This document shows positions 40,247-48,787 of a DNA stretch of 64,000 nucleotides, piece by piece. How positions within the stretch are numbered: position 1 is the stretch's first letter; every line of letters begins with the position of its first letter. The stretch is from contig JAIELD010000055.1 of assembly GCA_019753285.1 (NCBI GenBank), positions 1 through 64,000 of the forward strand, written 5' to 3'. The stretch is from Beijerinckiaceae bacterium. Its GTDB lineage: Bacteria; Pseudomonadota; Alphaproteobacteria; Rhizobiales; Beijerinckiaceae. Under the pieces are notes generated by a model. That model saw only the letters and a program-made list of their open reading frames with translations. It searched no databases and had not been told where the DNA came from. The position numbers were made by a program, and so were the translations under genes.

Positions 40247-41806
40247 TCAGGCGCCTACCGCGAAGCTGTCATACTGCCAGTCGAGCCAGCCGGGCACAGC
40301 CGCCGGCTTGATCCAGGGGCGGTGCACGAGCACGTTGACCTCGTTGGTGAGCCAGACGAAGGCGGCGCTCTTGTCCATCAGCTTCTGCGCGGCGATGACA
40401 TCCTCGATGCGCTTGTCCTTGTCGATCTCGCCGGCTGCCTTGGTGAACAGCGCGTCATAGTCGGGGTTTGCCCAGCGCTCCCAGTTCCAGTCGCCGACCT
40501 GGCCGGAGACGAACCATTGCATGATGAAGTTGGGATCGTGCTTGCCGTTGAAGCGCAGGATGAAGAGATCGAGGTTCTTGCCCGTATCGCCCTTGCCTGA
40601 ACTCCAGTAGGTGCCGCCTTCCTGCGCATCGACCTCGAGCGTGATGCCGACCTCGGCGAGCAGTGCGCGCGCAACAAGCGCCATGTTCTGGTAGGCCGGC
40701 TGGTTGAGGATGAGCAGCTTGAGCTTGAGGTTGCTCGCCCCTGCGTCGGCAAGCAGCTTCTTCGCCTCGGCGACATTGCGCTTGTAGACGGGTGCGTCCT
40801 TCCAGTGGCCGAGGATCTGCGGCGGAAGCAGCGTATTGAGCCTTGGCGCCTTGCCGTTGTAGCCAGCGGCCAGCATCTGGTCGACATCGAGCGCAAGGCG
40901 GATCGCCTGGCGGACGCGAATGTCCTTCAGGCCCTCTTTTTCGGTGTTCATGCCAAGCCAGACATAGGCGATGCTCGGCTGCTCGGTGACGACGAGCCCG
41001 GCGACCGAACGCAGAGGGTCGGCAGCCTGCGGCGACAGCACGGCAAAATCGATTTCGCCGGAGCGCAAGGCAAGATCGGTGGTGCGCGGATCGCCGATAT
41101 AGCGGATCGCGATCTCCTCATAGGCCGGCTTGGGGCCGGCATAGCCTTCGTGACGCTTCAGGAGCGCGCCACGCTGGCGCTCGAGATTGGTGACGATGTA
41201 GGGGCCTGAGCCGACGGGCTTCACCGAATGCTCGCCGCCGAGCTTCTCGACAGCCTTCTTCGAGACGATGCAGCCCGAGACATCGCCGATCGCGATATCG
41301 AAGAGATTGGCGCGCGGCTTGGTCAGGATGATGCGGCCGGTCAGCGGTCCTGTGACCTCGACCTTGTCGAGGTTGACCCAGTCTCCCTTGTAGGTCGAAG
41401 GCTTCGCGTCGCCGACGGGCGGCAGGCCGATGCGCTCGAACGAGAACTTCACATCTTCGGCGGTCATCTCGCCATAGCCGTCCGAGAAAATCTGGCCGGG
41501 CTTCAGCCTGAATTCGACGACGGTCGGCGAGACTTGCTTCACCTCCGCTGCCGCGTCGAGTTCGAGTTCAGCCGAATTCGGCTTCTGCTTCATGAGCCGC
41601 TGGAACACGCTGCGGCAGACATTGCCGTCCCAGGCGCCGGTTCGGTGCGCGGGGTCGAGATTGGTGAGGTCGCGATCGATGCGCACGGCGATGGTCTTGC
41701 GCGGACCCGCCTGCGCGAACGCGCCCTGCCCCGATGCCAGCGCGCCAAGCAAGCCGGCTGTCGCGGCCCCGGCCATGATTTCACGGCGGTTGATCGTGTT
41801 CGTCAT
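40247..41806 (-). CDS. ABC transporter substrate-binding protein, family 5
   Basis: RREIMAG twin-arginine-type signal; FRLKPGQIFSDGYGEMTAEDVKFSFERI typical of family 5 SBPs. Start ATG 41806. Confidence 0.92.
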   Translation of the reverse strand: MTNTINRREIMAGAATAGLLGALASGQGAFAQAGPRKTIAVRIDRDLTNLDPAHRTGAWDGNVCRSVFQRLMKQKPNSAELELDAAAEVKQVSPTVVEFRLKPGQIFSDGYGEMTAEDVKFSFERIGLPPVGDAKPSTYKGDWVNLDKVEVTGPLTGRIILTKPRANLFDIAIGDVSGCIVSKKAVEKLGGEHSVKPVGSGPYIVTNLERQRGALLKRHEGYAGPKPAYEEIAIRYIGDPRTTDLALRSGEIDFAVLSPQAADPLRSVAGLVVTEQPSIAYVWLGMNTEKEGLKDIRVRQAIRLALDVDQMLAAGYNGKAPRLNTLLPPQILGHWKDAPVYKRNVAEAKKLLADAGASNLKLKLLILNQPAYQNMALVARALLAEVGITLEVDAQEGGTYWSSGKGDTGKNLDLFILRFNGKHDPNFIMQWFVSGQVGDWNWERWANPDYDALFTKAAGEIDKDKRIEDVIAAQKLMDKSAAFVWLTNEVNVLVHRPWIKPAAVPGWLDWQYDSFAVGA

Positions 41807-42055
41807 GACGGTCTCCTCATCCGGCCCCACCATGACGTGACGGGCGCATTGGCAGTGGTCGAAACCCTGGTCGCCGACCTCGGCCTCGCTCGTTCCATCG
41901 AACTCGCACGCATCGAAAACCAACGTCAGTCACATTGCAAGCAAATATCGTGCGCCGCTCGAAGCACAGATGCAAGGATGACGGAGACGTGAACAACCGG
42001 CGGCAACGAACGAAAAAGACTCGCTAAATTTCAAGCCGCCGCAACGCGCCCGCGC

Positions 42056-43588
42056 TCAACTTGCCGGCACGATCGGCAAGCCGACCGCCGCGATCGACGC
42101 CAATATGTCAGATGTCACCTTTCGATCATCGAGCACATCGGCGACAGCCATTACGTCGAGCCCCGTCTCGCGGTCCGTCTCCAGCATCGGGAGCACGTCT
42201 CGAATGGACCGGTGCAGCGCGCCGGATGGCGATGACAGCCGCAGCCCCTCGCGAAGATCGATGGCCTGTGCCGCCACCGTCGCCTCGACCGCGACCAGCA
42301 GCTTGAACGAAACAAGTTGTTCGGCAAGTTTGCGCACCGCAAGCAGCGTCAGTGGAGCGCAATCCTCGACGGTGTCCGAGACGGGCAAGGCGTCGAGCGT
42401 CGCGGGAGCTGCGGCATGCCTGATCTCGGCATGGAGTCCTGCGGTCGTCTTCTGCATCGGCACGTATCCGGCGGACGCGCCTCCGATTGGCGAGAGGTAT
42501 TTCGGCAGGCCCGAGAGGGTGGGGTTCATGAGCTTCATGATGCGGTGCGCGCCAGCCGCAGCGAGATGCGCGAGCGAAATCCGCAGCGTGTCGATGGCGA
42601 GCGCCAGCGATTGCGTCTGGAAGTTCGGCGCGGAAAGCATGACCTCGTCCTCGATCAGAACCAGCGGGGTGTCGGTCGCGCCGTTGATCTCGACCTCGAC
42701 CTCCTGGCGGGCCTGCGCGAAAGCGCCGAAGGTCGAGCCGAACAGCGGAGCGAGGCAGCGGAACGACACCGCATCCTGGATTTTGCCGGGGTTTTCGTAG
42801 ATGGAACTTTCAGCCAGCAAGGCTCTGAACATCGCGCCCGCCTCGCGCTGGAAGACCGCCGGCCGAGCCGCGTTGATCCTGGCGTCGAAAATGGTGGGGT
42901 TCGCGCCATAGCCCTGATAGGAGAGCGCTGCCGCCGCGGCCGCGCAGGCCAGCGTATCGCCAAGATCGACCAGCGTCATGGCGACATGGCCGATGCTGGG
43001 AGCCGAACTGTTGCACATTGCGAGGCCGTCCTTCGGCTCCAGCTTCGCGGGCGAAAGACCGGCGCGCCGCAACGCCTCGCCACCCGGCAGCCGCTCGCCA
43101 TCGAACCAGGCTTCGGCACGGCCGATGAGCACGCCGCCGATATGGGCGGAGAGGCCGAGATCGGCGGCGCTGATCGTGCCCCGCGCCGGAATGACCGGCG
43201 TGAGGCCCCTGTTGAACATCTCTATAAGGAGCGCGAGCGTCGCGCGCGAAATGCCGGCCCCGCCCGACCCGATGCCGATGATGCGCGCCAAGAGCGCGGC
43301 GCGGCACAGCGGCTCCGGCAGCGGCTCACCGACACCGATGTTGCGACCGCGGATGAGCTGCTCCTGAAAGGCGCGGATATCCTCCGGGCTGATCCGGTAG
43401 CCAAGATTGCCGCCGAGGCCAGTATTGAGCCCATAAATGGGCTGTTCGCCCTCTGCGAATGCATCGACGATCTTTCGCGCCGCATCGACGCGGCCATACG
43501 CCTTTTCGGAAAGCCCGATCGGATCAGAAGCATTCACGATCGCGGCGAGGTCGAAAATGGTGAGCGGCGTATCGCCGAGCAGCTTCAT
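42056..43588 (-). CDS. histidine/aromatic ammonia-lyase homologue lacking the MIO Ala-Ser-Gly triad
   Basis: HAL fold motifs YGLNTGLGGNLGYRI, GVGEPLPEPLCRAALL, but GTISAADLGLSAH in place of [14 protein letters not shown]. Confidence 0.88.
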   Translation of the reverse strand: MKLLGDTPLTIFDLAAIVNASDPIGLSEKAYGRVDAARKIVDAFAEGEQPIYGLNTGLGGNLGYRISPEDIRAFQEQLIRGRNIGVGEPLPEPLCRAALLARIIGIGSGGAGISRATLALLIEMFNRGLTPVIPARGTISAADLGLSAHIGGVLIGRAEAWFDGERLPGGEALRRAGLSPAKLEPKDGLAMCNSSAPSIGHVAMTLVDLGDTLACAAAAAALSYQGYGANPTIFDARINAARPAVFQREAGAMFRALLAESSIYENPGKIQDAVSFRCLAPLFGSTFGAFAQARQEVEVEINGATDTPLVLIEDEVMLSAPNFQTQSLALAIDTLRISLAHLAAAGAHRIMKLMNPTLSGLPKYLSPIGGASAGYVPMQKTTAGLHAEIRHAAAPATLDALPVSDTVEDCAPLTLLAVRKLAEQLVSFKLLVAVEATVAAQAIDLREGLRLSSPSGALHRSIRDVLPMLETDRETGLDVMAVADVLDDRKVTSDILASIAAVGLPIVPAS

Positions 43589-43809
43589 GGCGTTTCTCCG
43601 GCTTCAACGCTTGAGACGGGATGGACGGAAGGTGCGCGAGCATGATCTTGCGGCGTTCGGCGACCGAGCGACGACATGATCGCGGCGCGCTGCGCGTCCG
43701 ACATCCGGAGCCAGCCGCCGATTTCGGCCGCCGTGCGTCCGCAGCCGAGGCAAAGCCCGCTTACCGGATCGAGGATGCAGACCTTGCTGCAGGGCGATGG
43801 GATGCTCAC
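43585..43809 (-). CDS. DUF1289-family small Cys-rich protein
   Basis: PSPCSKVCILDPVSGLCLGCGRTAAEIGGWLRMSDAQRAAIM; GTG start overlaps the upstream stop (GTGA) and its stop overlaps the HAL-like ATG. Confidence 0.85.
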   Translation of the reverse strand: MSIPSPCSKVCILDPVSGLCLGCGRTAAEIGGWLRMSDAQRAAIMSSLGRRTPQDHARAPSVHPVSSVEAGETP

Positions 43810-46223
43810 GCGCGCAGCCTCGATCCTTCTGGATCGTGCAGGGGCCGGGCGGTGACCACCGCCGGGCATTCCTGTCCGAGGATGTCGATCGAGAGCGCCT
43901 CGCCATCGCCTGCGAGTTCAGCCGGCACATATCCGACCGCGAGGCTCTTGCCGACCCAGTGGCCGAACGCGCCCGAAGTGACGTTGCCCACCGGCTTTCC
44001 GTCCTTCAGAACCACCTCGTAGCCCACCACATCGGCATGCGGCGCCTCGACGGCCATCGTGACGAACCGCTTCCTGGGACCATGCTCGCGCTCCTTGAGG
44101 ACAGCGGCGCGGCCGACGAAATCGACGTTCTTGGTGAAATCGACGAACTGGTCGAGCCCCGTTTCGCCCGGCGTATAATCGGGCCGGAAATCCTTGTTGA
44201 ACGAGCCGTAATTCTTCTCCAGCCGGAGCGAGGAGATCGCGCGCCCGCCATAATGGGCGAGGCCGAGATCAGCGCCCGCTGCCAGCAGATCGTCATGAAG
44301 CTGGACCTGATAGTCGGGCGTCACCCAGATCTCGTAGCCGAGTTCGCCAGTGAAACCGCAGCGCTGCACGATGGCAGGCGACAGGCCGACCGCGCCCTCG
44401 CGCACCGCGAAGAACTTGAAGCCTTCCGCCGAGACGTCGAACTCCGCGACACGCTCCAGGAGCTTCCGGGCATGCGGACCCGAGAGAGCGAAGCCGGCCA
44501 GCGTCGAACAGGCGCTGCGGACGAAAACGTCATCCGGCGGGTTGCTCTGCCAGAACCAGCGCATGTGAAAGGCTTCGGCGAAACCAGACCCGACGATGAG
44601 ATAGCGATCTTCGGCAAGGCAGGCGATCGACAGGTCGCCCATGATGCGGCCGCGGGCGTTCAGCATCGGCGCGATCGCCATGCGGCCGGGCTTCGGAATG
44701 CGGCAGGCAAAGACACGGTCCAGCCAGGCGCGCGCGCCTTTTCCGCTGACCTCGTATTTCGCATAGTTCGTCGTCTCGTAGATGCCGACGGCCGTGCGCA
44801 CGGCGTGGCATTCGTTGCGCACATGCTCGAAGGCGTTCGAGCGGCGATAGGTCGGATTTTCGCTGCGCTCGACGCCCGGCGGTGCGAACCACAGCGCGCT
44901 TTCCAGGCCGAAATTGGCGCCCCAGACCGCGCCTCGCTCGCTCAGCCGGTCATAGACCGGACTGCGGCGCAGCGGCCTTGCGGCCGTCATCTCCTCGTTC
45001 GGATAAAGCAGCCGGAACCGCCGGCGATAATTCTCCTGCACCTTGATCGAGGTGTATTTCGGCGTCGCGAACACGCCATAGCGGGCGCTGTCCATCGCGA
45101 GCACGTCCTGTCCGGGGTCGTTCTCGGCCATCCAGCGCGACAGCACGAGCCCAATGCCGCCACCCTGGCTGAAGCCCGCCATGACGGCGCAAGCGTTCCA
45201 GTAATTCGGCAGGCCTTTCACCGGGCCGACCAGCGGGTTGCCGTCCGGCGAGAAAGTGAACGGCCCGTTGACGACCTTCTTGATGCCGGTCTCGGCAAGC
45301 GCGGGAAAATGCGCGAAGCCACGCTCCAGTTCCGGAGATATGCGATCGAGATCGTTCGGCAGAAGTTGCCCGTGGAAATCGTCCGGCGTCGTCTCCGGCG
45401 ACCAGACGCGGCAATTCTGCTCGTAGGTGCCGAGCAGGACGCCCTCTCCCTCCTGCCGCAGGTAGATTTCGCCGCTGAAGTCGGAGGTGTTGATGATTTC
45501 CCGCTCGAGGCCTTTCAACTGCGGCACCGGCTCGGTGACGATATACATGTGCTCCATCGCGAGCACCGGCAGATCGAGGCCGACGAGCTTGCCGACTTCG
45601 CGCGCCCAGAGCCCGCCCGCATTGACCACATGCTCGGCATGGATCACGCCCTTGTCGGTGACGACATCCCAGCTATGGTCAGGCCGCTGATTGAGCGCCG
45701 TGACCTTTGTGAAGCGGTGCACCTCCGCGCCCTTCGCCTTCGCGCCGGCCACATAGGCCTGGCAGACGAGCCATGGGTCGACATAGCCGCCATCCTCGCG
45801 CCACAGCGCACCCTTGAAATGCTCCTCCGCGATGAGGACGTTGCGGCGTTTCGCCTCCGAAACCGGGATCATCTCGGTGTCCATGCCGAGATAGCGGGCG
45901 CGCGAATGGATCAAGCGCAGAAAGTCCATCTCGCCGTCGCTGCTGGCGAGATAGATGCCGCCATTATGGTGGATGCCGCAGGACTGGCCGGTTACCGATT
46001 CAAGCTCTCGGTAGAGATCGAACGTGTACTTCTGCAGCTTCGAGACGTTGGCATCGGAGTTGAGGGTCGTGACGCCACCGGCTGCATGCCAGGTCGAGCC
46101 CGATGTGATCTCGTTCTTGTCGAGGAGCACGAGATCGCTCCAGCCGATCTTGGCGAGATGGTAGAGGATAGAGACGCCGACGACGCCTCCGCCTATCACC
46201 ACGGCGCGGGCATGAGCTTTCAT
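43806..46223 (-). CDS. FAD-dependent oxidoreductase with GcvT/aminomethyltransferase domain (dimethylglycine/sarcosine dehydrogenase-like)
   Basis: ARAVVIGGGVVGVSILYHLAKIGWSDLVLLDKNEITSGSTWHAAGG; C-terminal GcvT-like GLSPAIVQRCGFTGELGYEIWV..GLAHYGGRAISSLRLEKNY. Confidence 0.93.
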   Translation of the reverse strand: MKAHARAVVIGGGVVGVSILYHLAKIGWSDLVLLDKNEITSGSTWHAAGGVTTLNSDANVSKLQKYTFDLYRELESVTGQSCGIHHNGGIYLASSDGEMDFLRLIHSRARYLGMDTEMIPVSEAKRRNVLIAEEHFKGALWREDGGYVDPWLVCQAYVAGAKAKGAEVHRFTKVTALNQRPDHSWDVVTDKGVIHAEHVVNAGGLWAREVGKLVGLDLPVLAMEHMYIVTEPVPQLKGLEREIINTSDFSGEIYLRQEGEGVLLGTYEQNCRVWSPETTPDDFHGQLLPNDLDRISPELERGFAHFPALAETGIKKVVNGPFTFSPDGNPLVGPVKGLPNYWNACAVMAGFSQGGGIGLVLSRWMAENDPGQDVLAMDSARYGVFATPKYTSIKVQENYRRRFRLLYPNEEMTAARPLRRSPVYDRLSERGAVWGANFGLESALWFAPPGVERSENPTYRRSNAFEHVRNECHAVRTAVGIYETTNYAKYEVSGKGARAWLDRVFACRIPKPGRMAIAPMLNARGRIMGDLSIACLAEDRYLIVGSGFAEAFHMRWFWQSNPPDDVFVRSACSTLAGFALSGPHARKLLERVAEFDVSAEGFKFFAVREGAVGLSPAIVQRCGFTGELGYEIWVTPDYQVQLHDDLLAAGADLGLAHYGGRAISSLRLEKNYGSFNKDFRPDYTPGETGLDQFVDFTKNVDFVGRAAVLKEREHGPRKRFVTMAVEAPHADVVGYEVVLKDGKPVGNVTSGAFGHWVGKSLAVGYVPAELAGDGEALSIDILGQECPAVVTARPLHDPEGSRLRA

Positions 46224-46566
46224 TGGGCTGGTCTTTCCTGAGGCGATGGCTCGAATCGGCTCGTCGCAAGATTGGGATCATCGGCAAAACTGGCTGCCAG
46301 CGTCTCTCGCACGCAAGAATCGATGGACGGCGCGCCATCCGTTCGATGCATGAGGACAGACATCTGCGCCATCAATCTCCGCGCTGCCTTCCTCACAGGA
46401 AAACGCCGTTTTCAAAATGAGGGCGGCACCATGCAAGCCGCATCGGCATGGCTTTGGGACACATGCCTTCACGATCCGCCCCGATAAGCCTTGTCTGACA
46501 GGAATGAAGTCTATGGCTTCGTCTACGCAAGACTTATTTGGTCAACGATGTTGATGGTTCCATCGC

Positions 46567-47022
46567 TCAGGATGCGGGCTTCGACTGCGGCAGTCGGCGA
46601 AAGCCGATGGCGATGCGGTTATAGACGTTCATCAGGCTGATCGCGACGGTGAGATCCGCGCGTTCCCTCTCGTCGAAATGCTCGCTGACAATCTCGTAAT
46701 CCTCGTCGGGGATGCCGGTTTCCGAGACGAGCGTCACGGTTTCCGCCCAGAGAAGCGCCGCCTGTTCGCGCTGGCTGAACCAATCGCCGGCGTCGCTCCA
46801 GACCGGAATGAGCGCGATCTTCTCGGCTGGCACGTTGGCGTTGCGGAGCTCGCGCGTATGGGCGTCGATGCAATAGGCGCAGCCATTGATCAGCGAGACG
46901 CGCAGATAGACCAGCTCGATCAGATCTTTCGGCAGGCCGGAGCTGGACACGTACTGATAAACGCCGCCGATCGCCTTCATGGCGTCGGGAATGATCGAAA
47001 GATAATTGAGGCGCGGCGTCAT
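46567..47022 (-). CDS. carboxymuconolactone decarboxylase/AhpD-like family protein
   Basis: LRVSLINGCAYCIDAHTRELRNANV CxxC-H motif. Confidence 0.9.
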   Translation of the reverse strand: MTPRLNYLSIIPDAMKAIGGVYQYVSSSGLPKDLIELVYLRVSLINGCAYCIDAHTRELRNANVPAEKIALIPVWSDAGDWFSQREQAALLWAETVTLVSETGIPDEDYEIVSEHFDERERADLTVAISLMNVYNRIAIGFRRLPQSKPAS

Positions 47023-47202
47023 CGGTTCGTCTCCAGGCTGATGGGGCTCGGCGCGGGCAAGGCGCCATGGCCGCTACATACCGCCGTCCGGCGACGGTGC
47101 TGCAACGATAGGCGCAAGGCCGATCGACCGTCTATGCGAATTGGCTCACATGCGTGTGATGATCGCGGACCGGATCAGTCCTGCGGCATCAGCCCCGTAT
47201 CT

Positions 47203-47841
47203 TCAGTCTTGCCGCTGTCTCGACTGGTGCCGCTTCTGCTTGGCGCGATTGCCGCAGACCTCCATTTCGCACCAGCGCCGGCTCTTGTTCTTCGTCACAT
47301 CGAAGAACAGCCAGCCGCAATGCTCGCCCTGGCACATCTTGATGCGCGACAGGTCGGAACGCGTCAGCAGGGTGAGCGCCGAGAGCGTGATCGGCCCGAG
47401 AATGACCTCGACCGGGGCGCTTCGCGCATCCCACGTCCAGATGAAGCCGCCGCCATGATTGGTGAGACGCGCGCGGGCGATGCAGTCCGCGTGCACCTTG
47501 GCCAGCGCATCGACCTGCTGGTCTCGGGCCCGCCGTCCGGACGAAAACTCCATGCCTATATCATGGATGATGTCGCGCAGTTCCAGCGCCTCGTTCAGCA
47601 TGCGGGCGGCGAGACGCTCGTCGGATGAGACGGCGGCGCGCAAGACCTCGGCATCGACAGCCCCGATCACCTTCGCGTGCACCGCCCAGGCGATCACGGT
47701 CTCGGCAGACTGGAGATGATCCTGATGTGAGGTGTGTCCGCGCCCGGAAGCGGTGTTGGTGAAATCGAACGCGACTTCGCTGCCGACGAGCGGCAAGCTT
47801 CCGGCGCGCGATGCTGTTTTTGGCGGTGGTCCTGGCTTCAT
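47203..47841 (-). CDS. ABATE-domain / CGNR zinc-finger protein (putative stress-induced regulator)
   Basis: FDFTNTASGRG N-terminal; CQGEHCGWLFFDVTKNKSRRWCEMEVCGNRAKQKRHQSR zinc finger. Start ATG 47841. Confidence 0.88.
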   Translation of the reverse strand: MKPGPPPKTASRAGSLPLVGSEVAFDFTNTASGRGHTSHQDHLQSAETVIAWAVHAKVIGAVDAEVLRAAVSSDERLAARMLNEALELRDIIHDIGMEFSSGRRARDQQVDALAKVHADCIARARLTNHGGGFIWTWDARSAPVEVILGPITLSALTLLTRSDLSRIKMCQGEHCGWLFFDVTKNKSRRWCEMEVCGNRAKQKRHQSRQRQD

Positions 47842-47877
47842 ATAACCATCTATATCAGATTGACTGGGAACCGAAAG

Positions 47878-48783
47878 ATGCCAATTTGGCCGCATCTGCA
47901 GTCTGGAGCCAATGCCTTGCGAGTCAGTAGCGAAGCCCTCGGTCAAGTCATCAGGACAGTCATCCTGCTTGTCATCGTCACGGCCTGTCCAACGCCGATA
48001 GTCGCGGACGATCTCTACGTCGTGCGCGCGGTGACGACCGGCACGGCGGAAGAGCGCCGCCTTCCAGCGCTTGGACCCGCCTTCCTCGACGAACTTGCCA
48101 AGGTTTCTGGAGACGCCGCGCTGCGCGGCAGGCCTGCGGCGATCGCATTTTCGAAGCACGCCGCCGAATTCGTCGCCTCCTTCTCGTATCACGACCGGAT
48201 CTGGTACCGCCCGGTGCACGACGAACAGGGCACACGCGACCGGCCGCATGATCTCATCCTGCATTTCGATCGGGCGAAGATCGACGCTGCGCTTGCAAGT
48301 CTCGGCGCAAAGCCATGGATCGGCGAACGGCCTACGCTTGTGGTCTTCCTGAGGGCGGACCTCAACGGCTATCGATCCGTGATCGACAGCGAGAGCGAAC
48401 GGTTCAGGCCACAGCGCGAAGCCTGGCTCAACGCTTCGGCGAAGACCGGCCTGCCGGTCCTGCTGCCAGGCCCAGCCGTTCTGGACAAGAACAAGCTCGA
48501 CTACGAGGCTCTGGGCGATTCCAGCTTCGATCTGCTGAACAAAATCGCGCTTTCCAATTTCGGCGAAATCGCCTTGCGCGGCGACATGCGGTTCGATCCT
48601 GAATCACTCGGTTGGGTGTCGCGCTGGGAGATTGAGCGCGACGGAAAAATCCGGTGCTGGGGGAGCCGCGGCCTCGGCTTCGACCGAGCCTATCTTGAAG
48701 CGCTGAGCGATGCCGCCATGCTGCTCTCGGGCAATGGCGAGCCGCCATCGCCTGACGGCATCTGCACGGACCGCACGAAATAA
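47878..48783 (+). CDS. DUF2066-like hypothetical exported protein
   Basis: Hydrophobic N-terminus then DLYVVRAVTTGTAEERRLPALGPAFLDELAKVSGD..FVASFSYHDR. Confidence 0.7.
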   Translation: MPIWPHLQSGANALRVSSEALGQVIRTVILLVIVTACPTPIVADDLYVVRAVTTGTAEERRLPALGPAFLDELAKVSGDAALRGRPAAIAFSKHAAEFVASFSYHDRIWYRPVHDEQGTRDRPHDLILHFDRAKIDAALASLGAKPWIGERPTLVVFLRADLNGYRSVIDSESERFRPQREAWLNASAKTGLPVLLPGPAVLDKNKLDYEALGDSSFDLLNKIALSNFGEIALRGDMRFDPESLGWVSRWEIERDGKIRCWGSRGLGFDRAYLEALSDAAMLLSGNGEPPSPDGICTDRTK

Positions 48784-48787
48784 GCGA

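Noticed and set aside
43797-46241. 814-aa plus-strand ORF opposite the DMGDH-like gene
   Set aside because: Arg/Asp/His-rich shadow ORF antisense to a clearly homologous protein; typical artefact of high GC third positions.
30956-46549. ATCGTTGAC as a regulon motif (also at 46541-46549 upstream of the DMGDH operon)
   Set aside because: The same 9-mer occurs inside coding sequence at 3869-3877 and 63406-63414, so occurrence alone is not specific; only the paired arrangement at 30956-31035 is kept as a finding.
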